Position numbers and translations under genes: made by a program. Positions 36,362 to 47,772 of a stretch of 64,000 nucleotides of DNA are shown one piece after another (the first letter of the stretch is position 1; each line of letters opens with the position of its first letter). The stretch is taken from assembly GCA_037178975.1 (NCBI GenBank), contig JASJZH010000005.1:4836001-4900000 (forward strand), in the 5' to 3' direction. The DNA is from Oscheius tipulae (lineage: Eukaryota; Nematoda; Chromadorea; Rhabditida; Rhabditidae). A model generated the notes under the pieces. The model was not told the DNA's origin, ran no database searches, and worked only from the letters and a program-made list of their open reading frames with translations.

Positions 36362-36397
36362 AAACCAGAGAAGGAGAGACGTCTCCTTCTCTGGTTT
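36362..36397. repeat. Perfect 16-bp-stem hairpin
   Basis: The sequence aaaccagagaaggaga is followed by a four-base loop (gacg) and its exact reverse complement. About 85 bp upstream (36260-36275) lies a perfect 16-bp palindrome, gtcacaatattgtgac. No coding gene spans them. Confidence 0.85.
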
Positions 36398-36904
36398 CTT
36401 ATCATGATCTCGCGTTAATAAACCGCTTTCACTACACAACCTGTTTTATTGACTGTTTTAAATAATCTAGCAGTAGTAAAGGTTCCGAAACTTACTTGTG
36501 GGAATTCAAAACTTTTTATTTGTATTCAAAAGTTTATTTTAGCTACAATTGAAACTCTTCAACAAAGTTTTGCTTGTTTCAAACAGTCATCTTATGAAAA
36601 GTCTTGGGAAATCAAGTGCTCCGTCTGTAATCTTCTCGTTCTGCTGATCAGTTCCCCACATTTTTAGAGCAGCTTACTGTTCAAATCTGTTCCAAATTGA
36701 TCGTATTCTTTTCAGTTGATTTGGAACACATTGCATGGCTTTAATTGCACAGACCACAATAATCCCACAGTAATTCTCGCATGAATCAAACAAACAAATA
36801 GAGACACTGTAAAAAACACAATCGAAATAATTTATGAGCAATATCTGGTCATTTTGTACAAGTACCCATACATTTCTAAAGATCATCTCTCCACCATTGC
36901 ACGT

Positions 36905-38232
36905 TTAGAACTTCTGTACCTGCTTGTGCACTTCAGCTGCAGCTTTCTGCTGTTCATTCAAAACAGCTACAGCTTCTAGATAACTAGGCAGTCCGTCGCC
37001 CTTTTCCGACTTTTTACTTTTCGCCGTTTTCGGACAGCACTTCTGATAGGAAGGTGGCAGTGTGACTGGGAGAGCTGCTTCGATGTCGCTCGCCTATAAT
37101 AGTGTCTGTCACCTGATGTTGTGTTTTCCCTTTCGAGAGTGAGGGGGCAATTTTGATCGGCGCTGTTACACTGTTTGTCGCGGTTCGTAAAATATCGGTC
37201 GGGAAGAGTTGTTACAAAAAAAGACTTAGAAAAAGCAAAACGAAGTTGCGTCGGCCGGGAATCGAACCCGGGTCGCCCGCGTGGCAGGCGAGCATTCTAC
37301 CACTGAACCACCGACGCCATGATAGGATCGAAATGGGATAGCGACTGGATATGGAAGTCGGGGGGACGGGAAGCGGACAATGCAACACCTCTGATCCCTC
37401 TGAAGACGCCGTCGAATTCCTATCGTCCATACTCTTGGCTAGGCTTCTCAAAACCATTGAAAAGATCACTCCAATACATAGTCCAACTATTGAAATGACA
37501 ATTGTCCATGCTGTAATGAATTCGTCGTTCTAAAAATGATAACGTTTTTTCTTTAGAAATCCAAACCCGTAGCCTAGGAGTATTTGTGCATCCAATGAGC
37601 AAAATGAAGATTATGAAGAGTAGAATGACCTTCTTCCATGGTCCTTCTCGATCCGTATTCATTTCTGGTAAAGCTAGCATTAGGCTTAGACGAAACAATG
37701 TCAGCAGATCGGGGAGAAAGTGGATCGGAAGCGGCGGAGAAACAAAGAGATTTTGAGACTTTCTCGTAAAAGAATGACCAGAGAATATTTCTCGAAAATG
37801 TACGGGGGAAAAGTAAGAGTGGAAGCCAATTTGTCCGTGCGTTGTGAGTCACGGATCTACTTATAGAAAGAGCAGAAAACCAATGCTTCCACTGGAAAAC
37901 GCACTGATCAAAGCTCCAATGGAACCTATTCGGCGAAAAAATGATCGATTATCTAATTATCAACGTGTTGCCCGTCTGTTTGGAGGTAAATGGGAAAGTC
38001 TTTTGAACGCATTGAAGAGGTGTCAGTCCTTGAAACACTACAATGAACGCATTCACTCGATAGTTCGGCCACAAATTCTTCTTGGTTCAAAACAGCATAT
38101 ATAAACGCTTATTGCAATACCTGAATAGTTACAACGGCCTGTGAAAAACAGCGAGAGCGGCAACCCCGGTGTGACGACTGTTTATCCCAAACGAGTAGGT
38201 TAGAGAATGATGAATTCGTTTTGACAGCTATT
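36905..38232 (-). CDS. Unrecognised membrane protein with PPSY motif tail (5' end uncertain)
   Basis: The best-supported chain of exons, by frame and splice phase, runs from about 38230 to the stop at 36905. It contains NLWPNYRVNAFIVVFQG, a Cys-bearing stretch (FDQCVFQWKHW), one hydrophobic segment (VILLFIIFILLIGC) and, after a 38-bp intron, a second (AWTIVISIVGLCIGVIFSMV). A cytoplasmic-type tail follows with LPPSYQKCCP and GLPSYLEAV, which resemble PY motifs bound by WW domains. The last exon is about 37096-36905. The intron before it contains tRNA-Gly. I do not recognise the family. In the first exons an alternative reading frame also looks protein-like, so that part is weak. Confidence 0.5.
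37247..37317 (-). tRNA. tRNA-Gly (anticodon GCC)
   Basis: On the minus strand the acceptor stem GCGTCGG pairs with CCGACGC; the discriminator base is A. The D-arm is TGGTTCAGTGGTAGAA, the anticodon loop is CTGCCAC (GCC) within a GC-rich stem, and the T-arm is CCGGG TTCGATT CCCGG. All arms are intact at 71 nt. It lies in the last intron of the membrane-protein gene, in the same orientation. Confidence 0.97.
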
Positions 38233-39082
38233 GTGGGATTGCAACTCCACATGGATGAGTCCATTGGAGGTAGTAGTGATTCGAGGGACAAAGTCGGGAA
38301 CAAATGCGTAAGAACCAGCTCTTGCCTCACAGCAGGAGGATCTGCCAATTGTCAAAACCAGTTCTCTTCCGATGGTCAGTTAGAATGCCTCTGGACAACA
38401 ATAAAGAGACCTTTAAAAGGGCCTGAATATAAATAAATAGAGGTGGCCAGAAAGACATAAGACACAATTTGAGAGATACAGAAAGAAAGAGCACCGAGAC
38501 CATGTTCCAGAACGTCGGTTGTTTGTTCTGGAGAGGTGAATCAAGAATAACAGAACACAGCCTAATCCACTCTATGAGACAAGCTACTCTATGAGATTTC
38601 CCATATGGAAAGGGACAAAGCGTCAGGTGTCTATTGCGCCGCCAGAAGCCTGAAAGAGAAAAGATGGAAAGTGATTAGAATTGTTTTAGCTAGGTTAATA
38701 GCTGTCGCGCGCGCTAGTTTCCAAACCAGCAGAACATCGAAGGATCATCTTAAGAAAAGGGCAGGTTCTTAGTGTTTTTAGGTATGCAAATGAAAACAGA
38801 CAGCTTTCAAATGCGGTCAACACCACCTGTCGCTCGAAGAACAACAACAAGCTGGACCTTGAGGTTCATTTTTGGAAAACAGCGCAACATGGGAGGCGTC
38901 TGTATCATACAACATATGAGAACGGAGAGGTCTGGGCGGTCCGAAAAGGTTAGTGATCGGTTGAGGAGTCTGGAAAAATGACTGGATCCCATTTTCTAAC
39001 GCGGTCGCTCCCCTATTTCTTGCACTAGGTGAGCAAGCTCTAAAGGTTGAAAGACTTCATTTCTAATAACAGATATGCATAA

Positions 39083-39913
39083 TCACTTATTGATCCCATA
39101 GTCCGGCATGGACATGTCAAATGGCAATGACAGGCCGCTTGAGGTAACGTCGAACCCGAACTTTTTCAAATCCTTGATGGTCACGCTTACGGTCACATCG
39201 ATTAATCCTCGAGTCGAGACGCGCAGGACTGAAAATCAGATATTCAAAGGAGTAAAACTGGGAGCATAATACCGTCTCGTCCTTGACTACGAGCTATGAC
39301 TGACGGGTCCAAGAGCTCTGGACCCTTGCCCCAAAAGTAGCCAACTATTCTCTGGTAGAGGCTAGATGGCTCGGGAAGAAAGATAGGGACTTTTCGTCTG
39401 TGTCTAAATGTTATTTTCTGGTGGGAGACAGATAAAAAAAACTCACGTCCCAGGCGTAGTCGGTAGACACATCGACCCATACCCCTTGACTACCTCGTGT
39501 CCAAAAGCATCCTGTCCGTAGCAGCAGAAAACAAGACGAGGCCCTCCAAGTTATATCTTTGTGTAAACATAATAGGAAAGCTCACATTTGAAAGGATTAG
39601 TCGCTGAAAATGTAGCACTAAAAGGTAAATTCACAACGTAATGGTCGGAGCTGCCTCTGCTACAATGAGATGAAGCCAGATCAGTCAGACCACCAACATG
39701 AGTCCAGTCAGGACCCCTAAAATGAGATTAATTGAAACGAAAAGACTGGAAACCCTTACTTCACATAGGAAAGTCGTAGACAGACGTCTCTGGATTCGGG
39801 AAACTGAAAAAAATCTTAGAAACCAAAGAAGAACTGGAACTAACACTAGCAGTTTCGATTTGACCATGAAAGACGACTAGGAACTGGGATTTCACATCCC
39901 TAGGAGGCTGCAT
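39083..39913 (-). CDS. mksr-1: B9-domain ciliary transition-zone protein (B9D1/MKSR-1)
   Basis: Exons 39913-39845, 39803-39760, 39716-39586, 39543-39447, 39403-39273 and 39228-39083. The start follows the acceptor cctggtcag at seven bases. The B9 domain runs through nearly the whole protein: FLVVFHGQIETASFPES, PDWTHVGG, FSATNPFKWPRLVFCCYGQD, FGHEVVKGYGSMCLP, GTHRRKVPIFLPE and DPSVIARSQGRDG, then RGLIDVTVSVTIKDLKKFGF. These match B9D1 position by position, including NPF/Y-W-P and the FGxxVVxGYG segment. B9D1 works with B9D2, MKS1 and other MKS proteins at the base of cilia as a gate. In nematodes this means sensory neurons. The exon at 39543 uses an unusual acceptor (ttggag). Confidence 0.92.
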
Positions 39914-41222
39914 AAGCAGCTGACCAGGAGACGAGGTGATGTTGTCATGGAGACAGAGACTAGCAGGGGTATTGAAAGGGAGAGAGAGACAGCTGGCTGA
40001 TGGGATATTGGGAATCTTGTGGGAGAACATATCTAATTGGACCTAAACACCTTGTATACTGACAACATCTTAGGAAACATGCTCTATTCCTAATATGACG
40101 GAATTCTTTCATCCCAAGTACCATGGTTATTGGCTGCCTACCTAACCCAAAATGCATTGAATGTTTATTACGGACTGTCTCCAAGCTTGGCACACCAGGC
40201 TACCTTCTTCGGTGTTTCTCCCTGACAATAACCGTGGCTTTGATCTCGGAACCACCTCGTGCGTCACTTGGCCAGCTACTCGTCGCTAACCTCGCGCGTC
40301 TGATCACAGGAACGCGATTGTCCGAAGTCTGGATCGAGGTAAGTGCTGAAAAGATATTCTAACATAGTACGGGTGAGAGTACTTACGAACAAGGAGAGCG
40401 AGAAGGAAGCTTCATTTCTAGAAGAAATGAGGGGAAACGGGAGAGAAGTTGTGGACAAATATTAATGATACAGCTTTATACAATAATAATGGCGTCTGCT
40501 AGATCGAAGTCTAGACGTTTTTCTCGTCCGGGCTTCAGACAAAAAACGGCCATATTTCTACAATATCCTCGGATTATGAGACCTGCCCAGCGACTGCAAC
40601 ACTCGTTGACTTGCCCGTTACCCATCGCGCAATCATCGTCGCAATCTTCCACCCGATTGATGGTCACCGCACTGACTAGAAGGAATTCGTTTTCTCAAAA
40701 GGAAGATTTGTATTTACCATGAGAGAACGCCAGTAAAAAGACTAGAAATGGAATGAACATAGATTTGAAAAGAGAAACACGGGGCAGACGGGATAAGATC
40801 TATGACCCTGGCGGGTCCAGTGTGCTGAGGGATGGCCATTGTTGCAAAAAAAGGATAGCGAGAGAGAAGCGGGGACACGCGAAAGGGCTTTCGAAAGCAT
40901 GTACGTTAGGATGGAGGCTCTTGAAAAACGCCACCAACTTTCCCCACACTAGATCGAACTACGTCTTTACCGTCACCTTCTCAGAAATTTCAGTTTTACT
41001 AATCATGTAGGTGAAATTAAATTCCCAGTATGCCTGGAACAGTTCGCACTACTTTTTATTAACGACTAGAAGCAATCAACAGGGAATTTCATCAATTATC
41101 ACATACAACAAATCTGAGACTGGCTGGAAACACGGGAGTACATCGGAGATAGTTTGCGGATGGCAATATTATAGAGAATTCAAGATGACGTGATAAATAC
41201 GTACAGTATAATACGGCGGACG
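39914..41222. other. Intergenic region upstream of mksr-1
   Basis: About 1.3 kb between two minus-strand genes, too far for a typical operon. No convincing exon. An open frame on the plus strand at 40123-40362 has a donor-like end but no start or continuation that I trust. I did not find a clear RFX X-box. Confidence 0.3.
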
Positions 41223-44200
41223 TTACAGTGAACCAATGATTTGATAGTCTTGAGGGTCCGGAGACGGAGAGTTGAAATGACGTCTGTTCGAAATCATGGG
41301 GTCTCCTAAAACAAAAAATAATACAAATCGAATCGGTGGAAACCTTGATTGGTGATAGGAGTATTGTTGTCTGACTGTGCCTGGTTGATATCAACGAAAC
41401 CCATCTTTTGGCTGTTGTCGGGAGCTGCTGTATGCTCGAAACCAGAAGAATTCTCGGTTCCCGTTGCAAAAGGATAAGCTGCAAAACAAAATAAGTTTTC
41501 GTACCGCAACTTACGTCCAAGATTGGGCAAATTTGTTGGAGCACTGGTAGAGCACTGATTGAGCATTCCAAATTCCTCTCTCCTTCTATTGCTGGTGGAT
41601 GGAGTTGAGATTTTGCTCGGGCCACTGTCTCGAGATTTTTTCGGCTGTGGAATTGGCTCAAAAACCGGCATGTCATCCTAAACAGTTGTTTTACATCTAC
41701 CTTCAGACTGCAATACCACTATCTCATCGCAGTCGGGTGCATGGCGTGCGGCCTCAGAGGCTGACGCTGTCGGATCTCTCGGAACCATTTGACTCGAAGC
41801 TGAAAGAGAATCCAGAGAAATCCGATAGTTCTTTTGTAATGAAGCTCCTGTTTCGTTTGGCTTCTGAAAAGTATATGAGATTTTTTCAGCAAACAATGAC
41901 GAGTCTGTTTAGCTGAGAAGTTGAAAACGCATTCCTTTAAGATTGTCGGGAATCTTTTTCACTGAAACTGGGGCCAAAATGAAAAACATGAATTACGCCG
42001 GTGTAATTTCATGTTCCTCGTCGGTTTTCATTCATTTTTGGGCCCATTTCCAGTGACAAAGAGTCCTGCCACAGATAATGTTAACCGACTGCGTTTTCAA
42101 CTCTCAGCTGAACAGACTGTATGGTCCGGAAGGGTATAATTTGAATACATTTTCTGGGCTGCGAATCAAAGATTCGTATGAAAAAGGTTGATGTGCAGCC
42201 AAAATGGACTGATAAAAAACAGTTTGATACCTACCTTTGCAATTGTTGCAGGCATCTTCCCTGCCTCATAGATCCTCTTTGTACAGACTCGTTTTCGACT
42301 TTCTACTGATGATGATATCTGAATTAGAAAGTTACCGTTTCCTTGGCCACTCAGTTAATCTGTTTATCTGTCAGTTTTACCTGTTTAGCAAGGATTGGTG
42401 GAGGATTGGCAGGGATAGGAGCGGAAGTCTGACTATTGGAGACTGTCGGGAATCCTGTTTCTTTAGGGCATCCTGCCGAGTCGAGTTGCAGCCAGTCTGG
42501 ACCTTCCTATAACAACAAAATCGAGCCTTATTAAAAAGTTTACCTGGACTGCCAGAGATTTTTCCCGAGGGAGCACCTTATGCAGATCTTGTGCATCAAA
42601 CAATTTCTGGAGTCGACAAAAGAGTTCATATTGCTGGTCTTTTGATAGACTCCGGATGTTGTCTTCGACGAGGTCCACCGCTGTTTTTCTCTAAAGGCTG
42701 GTAGGAGCGAGAAGAATTGGGCAGATACCACTGTCTTTCCATTCCTAGGAAACTCAGGGAGGGAAGTTAGCTTGTCAGTTTCCTGGGTGGCCACATTTAT
42801 GAGCCAGTCGAGTGCCGATCCGAGCTCTCGAACGTTTTCCTCATTCGAGGTATCTTTACACGCGATATCGCGTAGCTTGTAGCGGTCGGCGCTTGTTTTC
42901 CCTTTTACTGTAGCTTTGCTCATCGATTGGTTTGTTATCGGATCTAAATTGGCATTTAAACTACTTAGAATTGAATAAACTTACTATTAGTAAGGAATTC
43001 CGAAGCGTCGACAAGCACATTTACGGTATCGTTGGCACCTCGTTTGAAGGGAGTCATCATCTTTTGGAAACATGCGACTTTTTCGCTAACCTCTTTTTTA
43101 AGCATCCTCAGTTCCTGAAAACCATTGGAAGTAAACTTTGAATGCAAATAGGTTTGCGTCACCATACTGTACAGCAATTTCTAATGCGGGTAGTCTGTTA
43201 AATCCATTTGGCATAAAATATAATAATGTCTAACCGAATCTTTAGTGACAGTTTTTTCGTTTCCCTCTTTTACTTTGATCCTGCTTCGTACACATTCCGC
43301 GTAGGCTCCGATGTACTGTGCTAATATTTTAGCGTAGCGTGACAGGAGATCGTTGTTTGTTTGACCAGATAGCAGATGAGCTATAATCTCTCGTAGTTCC
43401 TAAAATTGTTTGAGCTTGAACTTGATTCTGAATAAATCTAACCGCTGCTTGGTTTGCATTTAGCTTCTTGTCCCTCTTGTCCCTCGAAACCTTCTTCTCC
43501 AAATATTCTTTGAATCTCCGAAAATATTCGAGCAGTCGGTCGTTGTCCTCGTCCAAAATATTGATCAGCTCCTTCATGGAGGATTTTTTGTGCGTGCTCC
43601 AAAAGTCTGCTTCGTCGTCAGTTGTGTTTTTGGTATGAGCGTAGTCTGACTTATCGCGAGTAATCAGAGAGAACGATCCCGGAATGAATGCTAGCATCCA
43701 ACTTATTATGGAGTCTGCGTCTAGAGTAAAGCTCATGCAAATATCGTTTTGAACATACTCCAAGCTTTCTGAATAATTGAACGTTGAGGCTCTATCTTTT
43801 GAGCTCTACGGATGCGCCGAGACGAGTTGGTTCCAAGCGTAGGTCTTTTGATGGAAGGCTGAGTGCTTCGAACTGGTGGAGTAGGCTGAAATAGACTCAC
43901 TTGAACAAAAAGAGGGTAGAAATACCGTGTATGGAGGAGGAGGAGGGGTGGTTAAATTCTGGTGAGGAAGAGAAGGCGTATCTCCGGAATAGAAGTGCCA
44001 GTTCCTGAAATAAAGATTTTTATTAGAACGTACACGTGTCTTGGACTGCTCTGTTTGAAATCTCAGACACTCGCTGTCGTTTGGCATACAGAAGATAGTT
44101 TTTTAGTCGAGCTACCACAACTGAACGAGAGCAACTGACTTTTCACAAAATCCTCAATAATTCTTGACTTGCCATCTTTAGTTCGTGGCTGTTGGCAAAC

Positions 44201-44653
44201 AACGGCCGAACGCGTTTTCAAATTGGGTCTCGCGAAGAGCTTTTTTCGTGCAAAGAGCGTGTACAATATCGAAAGTTGGCTGTATCCTGTTTGGCTGTAC
44301 TATAACCATAGTCTATAATAATTTGAGCACTGATCCCATCTGATTCAATTGACTGTTTCATCAAAAACTGATTCCATATGAGTAGACAGAGAGACAGATA
44401 CTCGCCCTCTTCCTGGATGGTCACCCATCACGGGCCCGGTGCGGTTGCCTCCATCATCGTAGTAGCTCGCATGGGTCGATTGCGGATGGAACATCCTAAA
44501 AGTCTTTCCATTTTTTTTGAAATATGACCAAATCTTACAGGCTTTGTTCTTGTCCATATCCTCCTCCATTCTGGCATCCATTTTGGAAGTCTCTCTGGTT
44601 GCACTGGTGATAGACGGGACGGAAGGGATCTTGATGGTAGGGTTCGAAGCCAT
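41223..44653 (-). CDS. Large unrecognised protein with coiled-coil and proline-rich parts
   Basis: About 14 exons. The start at 44653 follows the acceptor agctttcag. Landmarks in order: MASNPTIKIPSVPSI; KIWSYFKKNGKTFRMF; a basic helix VVARLKNYLLYAKRQRVSEI; a proline run (TTPPPPPYT, PTPPVRST); FTLDADSIISWMLAFIPGSF; charged helices (NDRLLEYFRRFKEYLEKKV, AELREIIAHLLSG, ELRMLKKEVSEKVACFQKMM); DRYKLRDIACKD; QYELFCRLQKLFDAQDLHKV; and a disordered tail ending YQIIGSL. The tail alternates Ser/Pro/Asn-rich exons. Frames and splice phases agree from exon 2 onward. I do not recognise a family; the helical middle suggests a scaffold or structural role, which is inference only. Confidence 0.7.
41902..42118. 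mobile_element. Foldback element (MITE-like) in an intron
   Basis: The element begins agtctgtttagctgagaag and ends with its near reverse complement, ctctcagctgaacagact. The arms pair imperfectly across almost the whole 217 bp: gaaaacgc at both ends, then aactggggcc against gggcccattt, then catgaattac against gtaatttcatg at the centre. It codes for nothing. No clear target-site duplication is visible. It sits between two exons of the unrecognised gene. Confidence 0.75.
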
Positions 44654-44880
44654 ACTCACTGAAAGCTTTGGGCGTCAACAGAAAATGAGCACAATCGGCA
44701 AGATATTGAATCAAAAAAGGCTGCTATTAGAAGCCTCGCGGAGTCTGTTTATCTCAACGTGGCCACAGTAAAAGTGAGCGAAAGGGACGAGCCAGTTTTT
44801 CTGCACGGCTTTCCCGGAAGTACTGAACTCAAAATAAAACAAATGAAACGCTAACTCTTGAGCTCGACTATGATTGGATT

Positions 44881-46315
44881 GATGGTTGGTCTGAAAGCAA
44901 AGAATCTTTGAAATGTACAGAAAAGCTACTTACAGATTCACGGGTCTCACATCTTTGAGGATTTTCTGCGGCGTTCAGCGGAGAGAAATCACGGCTTCCC
45001 CGGTTCCTGCAAAATGATGTTTATATTTTTAATTGATGAACAAAATTAACAAAATAAGAGTAATTTAAGGCCGCCCACTTCAATCAATAAACAAGAGTAA
45101 ACAAACATAAACTTTGTATTAACTTACAGATTTTCCGAATCTCCGTTATTCGGAGTGTTTGGGGGGAGCAGTGAGCAATCAGGATTCCATTTTCTGAAAA
45201 TCTTGACCTTCAAGTACAGAAATAACAAACGGATGACTCATCAGTGACGTGACTGGGGGCAGTGGCCCTAGCAGCTGGCGTCCCTGGGTTGTTGCACCTT
45301 GTGATCCTGGAACGCCTAGTCAAAAGAGTTCTATTGAAAGAAGAAAATCCGGCATTTTGGCAAATTATTCGTATTTTCTTCAAAATCTGCTATCAGTCAC
45401 AGAAAGTGCCAAGGAGCCTGAGGTGTGTCCGGAAAAATAAGTTAAAGGACTGTGAGGAGCAATTGAGGGACCACCAAAGAATGTAAATAGAACTGTTGTC
45501 ACTCAACTAGTCAACTAATGTCACTTACAACAGTTGACAAAAGAAGCTACAGATTTGTCAAGGGTTGCGGACATCATGCCAATTGTAAAGGTAAAACTTT
45601 GATAGGGTATCTAGTAAATAAGGAGCAGAATATTGAAGCTCAGTAGGTAATGGAGCAGGCAGCCACAAAGAGACACTGAGACAGGGACAGAAAGACAGAA
45701 TGGTAGAGTTTTACACCACAAACTTTGATTGGCGATTGACTCCGAAACAAGCAATGTTGACAATGAACACGGCGTTCCAGTCTGCATCATGCTGCGATAA
45801 CCGAAATGCTAGAGGCCCCGATCGTTGACGAATACCGCTTATCATTAACGATTAGAATGGGACAAAAAGCTACATAATCGAAAATGGAACTGAATCTGAG
45901 TCGCGACTGGACTCATTGACTCATATATATTTTGCTGGAAAGAATGAAACGTTTGCATATAATTAGATACAAGGAAATAACTCGCCTTCAATCGTACTAG
46001 GTCGAAAATGTTGTCCAACCTGCATTGGGGTATTTCCAGCCTCGTATCTCTGGAATATTGTGGGCTCTGTAGGATCGTAGTAGTAAACCGCGTTTGGACT
46101 AACACTTTCTTTTTGTTATAGAAAAAGTGGTTTACCGGATACGATGATCTACTACGTTTCCTCGGAGTAGGTTTAAGGCCATTTCCGTAAATCAAAGATC
46201 TTGGAAATTCAAAGAAAGAAAGTCGCTGTACGATCAGACAAACTGACCTCACAAACTGTGGCTCTTGTTTTCCTCCAGTGGGCGGCCATGGTGGAATTTG
46301 GTAGAAATGATTTAT
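44881..46315. repeat. Tandem duplication, copy A
   Basis: Matches copy B (46352-47770) along most of its length at a period of about 1.47 kb, with substitutions and small indels. Shared landmarks: ggtctgaaagca, gtgacgtgactgggggcag, gaaagtgccaaggagcctga, cggacatcatgccaattgtaaagg. On the minus strand it holds exon-like pieces, including PNAVYYYD, but relative to copy B there is an extra base that shifts frame, and one splice acceptor is altered (ttacgg in place of ttcagg). Confidence 0.85.
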
Positions 46316-46351
46316 CCTGTTGTCGCTTTTGTGGAGATGATAACGTGCATG

Positions 46352-47770
46352 GTTGGTTGGTCTGAAAGCAAAAAATCTTTGAAATCTACAGAAAAGCTAC
46401 TTACAGATTCACAGGTCTCACTTCTTTGAGGAATTTCGGCGCTGGTCAGCAGACAGTGGTCACGGCTCTCCCGGTTCTTGCTTAATGATGTTTATTGGTG
46501 AACAAAATTAACAAACAACGAGTAATTTAAGGCCGCTCACTTTAATGAATAAACAAGAGTAAACAATCACAAACGTTACAAAAACAACAAACGAATGTTT
46601 GAACAGTGACGTGACTGGGGGCAGCGGCACTAGCAGCTGACGTTTCCGGGTAGTTGCAACATCCGAGTGTTCTAAAATTCGACTGGACAGTCAAAAGAGC
46701 TCTATTGGAAAAAAAAAACATTTTGGCGAATTAATCGTGTTTTCTCGAAAATCTTCTATCTGTCACTGAAAGTGCCAAGGAGCCTGAAGGTGTGACCGGG
46801 AGAGATAATTAAAGGATTGTGAGGAGCAATTGTGGGAGAAGAGCCACCAAAGAAGATACCGTTTGTCGTGCACGATAAAAATCGGAACAAGTAGCACGGG
46901 GGTTCGACAAACATGCAGGAAGACGCTGGCTCTTTTTGTAATAGAACTGTCCTGACTCAACTCGTCAACTTTTGTCGCAGATAACAGTTGACAAAATAAG
47001 CTACAGAAACATGGTTATCGGGAAAAGCCTTGACATGTGTTGCGGACATCATGCCAATTGTAAAGGTGAAATTTTGATAGGGTATCTAGTAAATAAGGAG
47101 TAGAATATTGGAACTCGGGAGGTAATAGCCACAAAGAGATGCTGAGACAGAGATAGAAAGACAGAATGGTAGAGTTTTGCACCACAAAGTTTGACTCCGA
47201 AACAAACAATGTTGACGATAAACACGGCGTCTGATCATACCACGATAACCGAAATGCAGCATTAATGATGCCAGAGGCCCCGATTGTTGACGAGTTTATT
47301 GGCTTATCATTATCGATTATAATGGGCCAAAAAGCACCATAATCAAAAACGGGACTGAAACTGAGTCACAGCTTGGACTCTTATATTGTTTGCTAGAAAG
47401 ATTCAAACGTTGTGCGTATAATTAGATACAAGATAATAACTCACCTTCAATCGTAATTGGTCCAGAATGCTGTCCAATATGCCTTAGGATATTTCCATCC
47501 CCTCGTATCTCTGGCATATTGTGGGTTTTTAGGCTCGTAGAAGTAAAGCGCGTTTGGCCTAACAACTCTCTTTTTGCTATAGGAAAAGCTGTTTACCGGC
47601 TACGATAATCTATTACATTTCCTCGGGGTAGGTTTGAGGTCATTCCTGAAAATCAAAGATCTTGAAAGTTCAAAAAAATGAAAGTCGCCGTACGATCAGA
47701 CAACCTACTGACACACTGACTCTTTGTATCTTGTTCTCCTCCCGTGGGCCATATTGAAATTTTGGAAATG
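46352..47770. repeat. Tandem duplication, copy B
   Basis: The second copy of the unit. On the minus strand two exon-like pieces join in frame through a GTAAAC donor: MTSNLPRGNVIDYRSR and PNALYFYEPKNP, ending KAYWTAFWTNYD and a TGA. A further piece upstream, SIWPTGGEQDTKSQ, has a counterpart in copy A (PPWPPTGGKQEP). This copy keeps the better reading frame of the two. Confidence 0.85.
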
Positions 47771-47772
47771 AG

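Larger units (their letters stand above)
31904..36904. other. Gene-poor, purine-rich tract
   Basis: About 5 kb with no convincing gene. The plus strand is rich in G and A over most of its length, with a GA microsatellite at 33661-33686, a CA microsatellite at about 34195-34211, and small palindromes near 36260 and 36362. The bias is what minus-strand introns would show, so part of it may be intron. Confidence 0.4.

Noticed and set aside
37212-37469. Minus-strand frame with RRWFSGRMLACHAGDPGS
   Set aside because: The second half is a translation of the tRNA-Gly gene.
38109-38348. Alternative frame of the first exon of the membrane-protein gene (YAFVPDFVPRITTT)
   Set aside because: Looks protein-like but does not join in phase to the next exons, whereas the chosen frame does up to the transmembrane segments.
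40123-40362. Plus-strand frame ending LARLITGTRLSEVWIE before a GTAAGT-like site, faintly like 6-pyruvoyl-tetrahydropterin synthase
   Set aside because: No HGH or catalytic motif upstream, no acceptor or partner exon; the likeness is a few residues.
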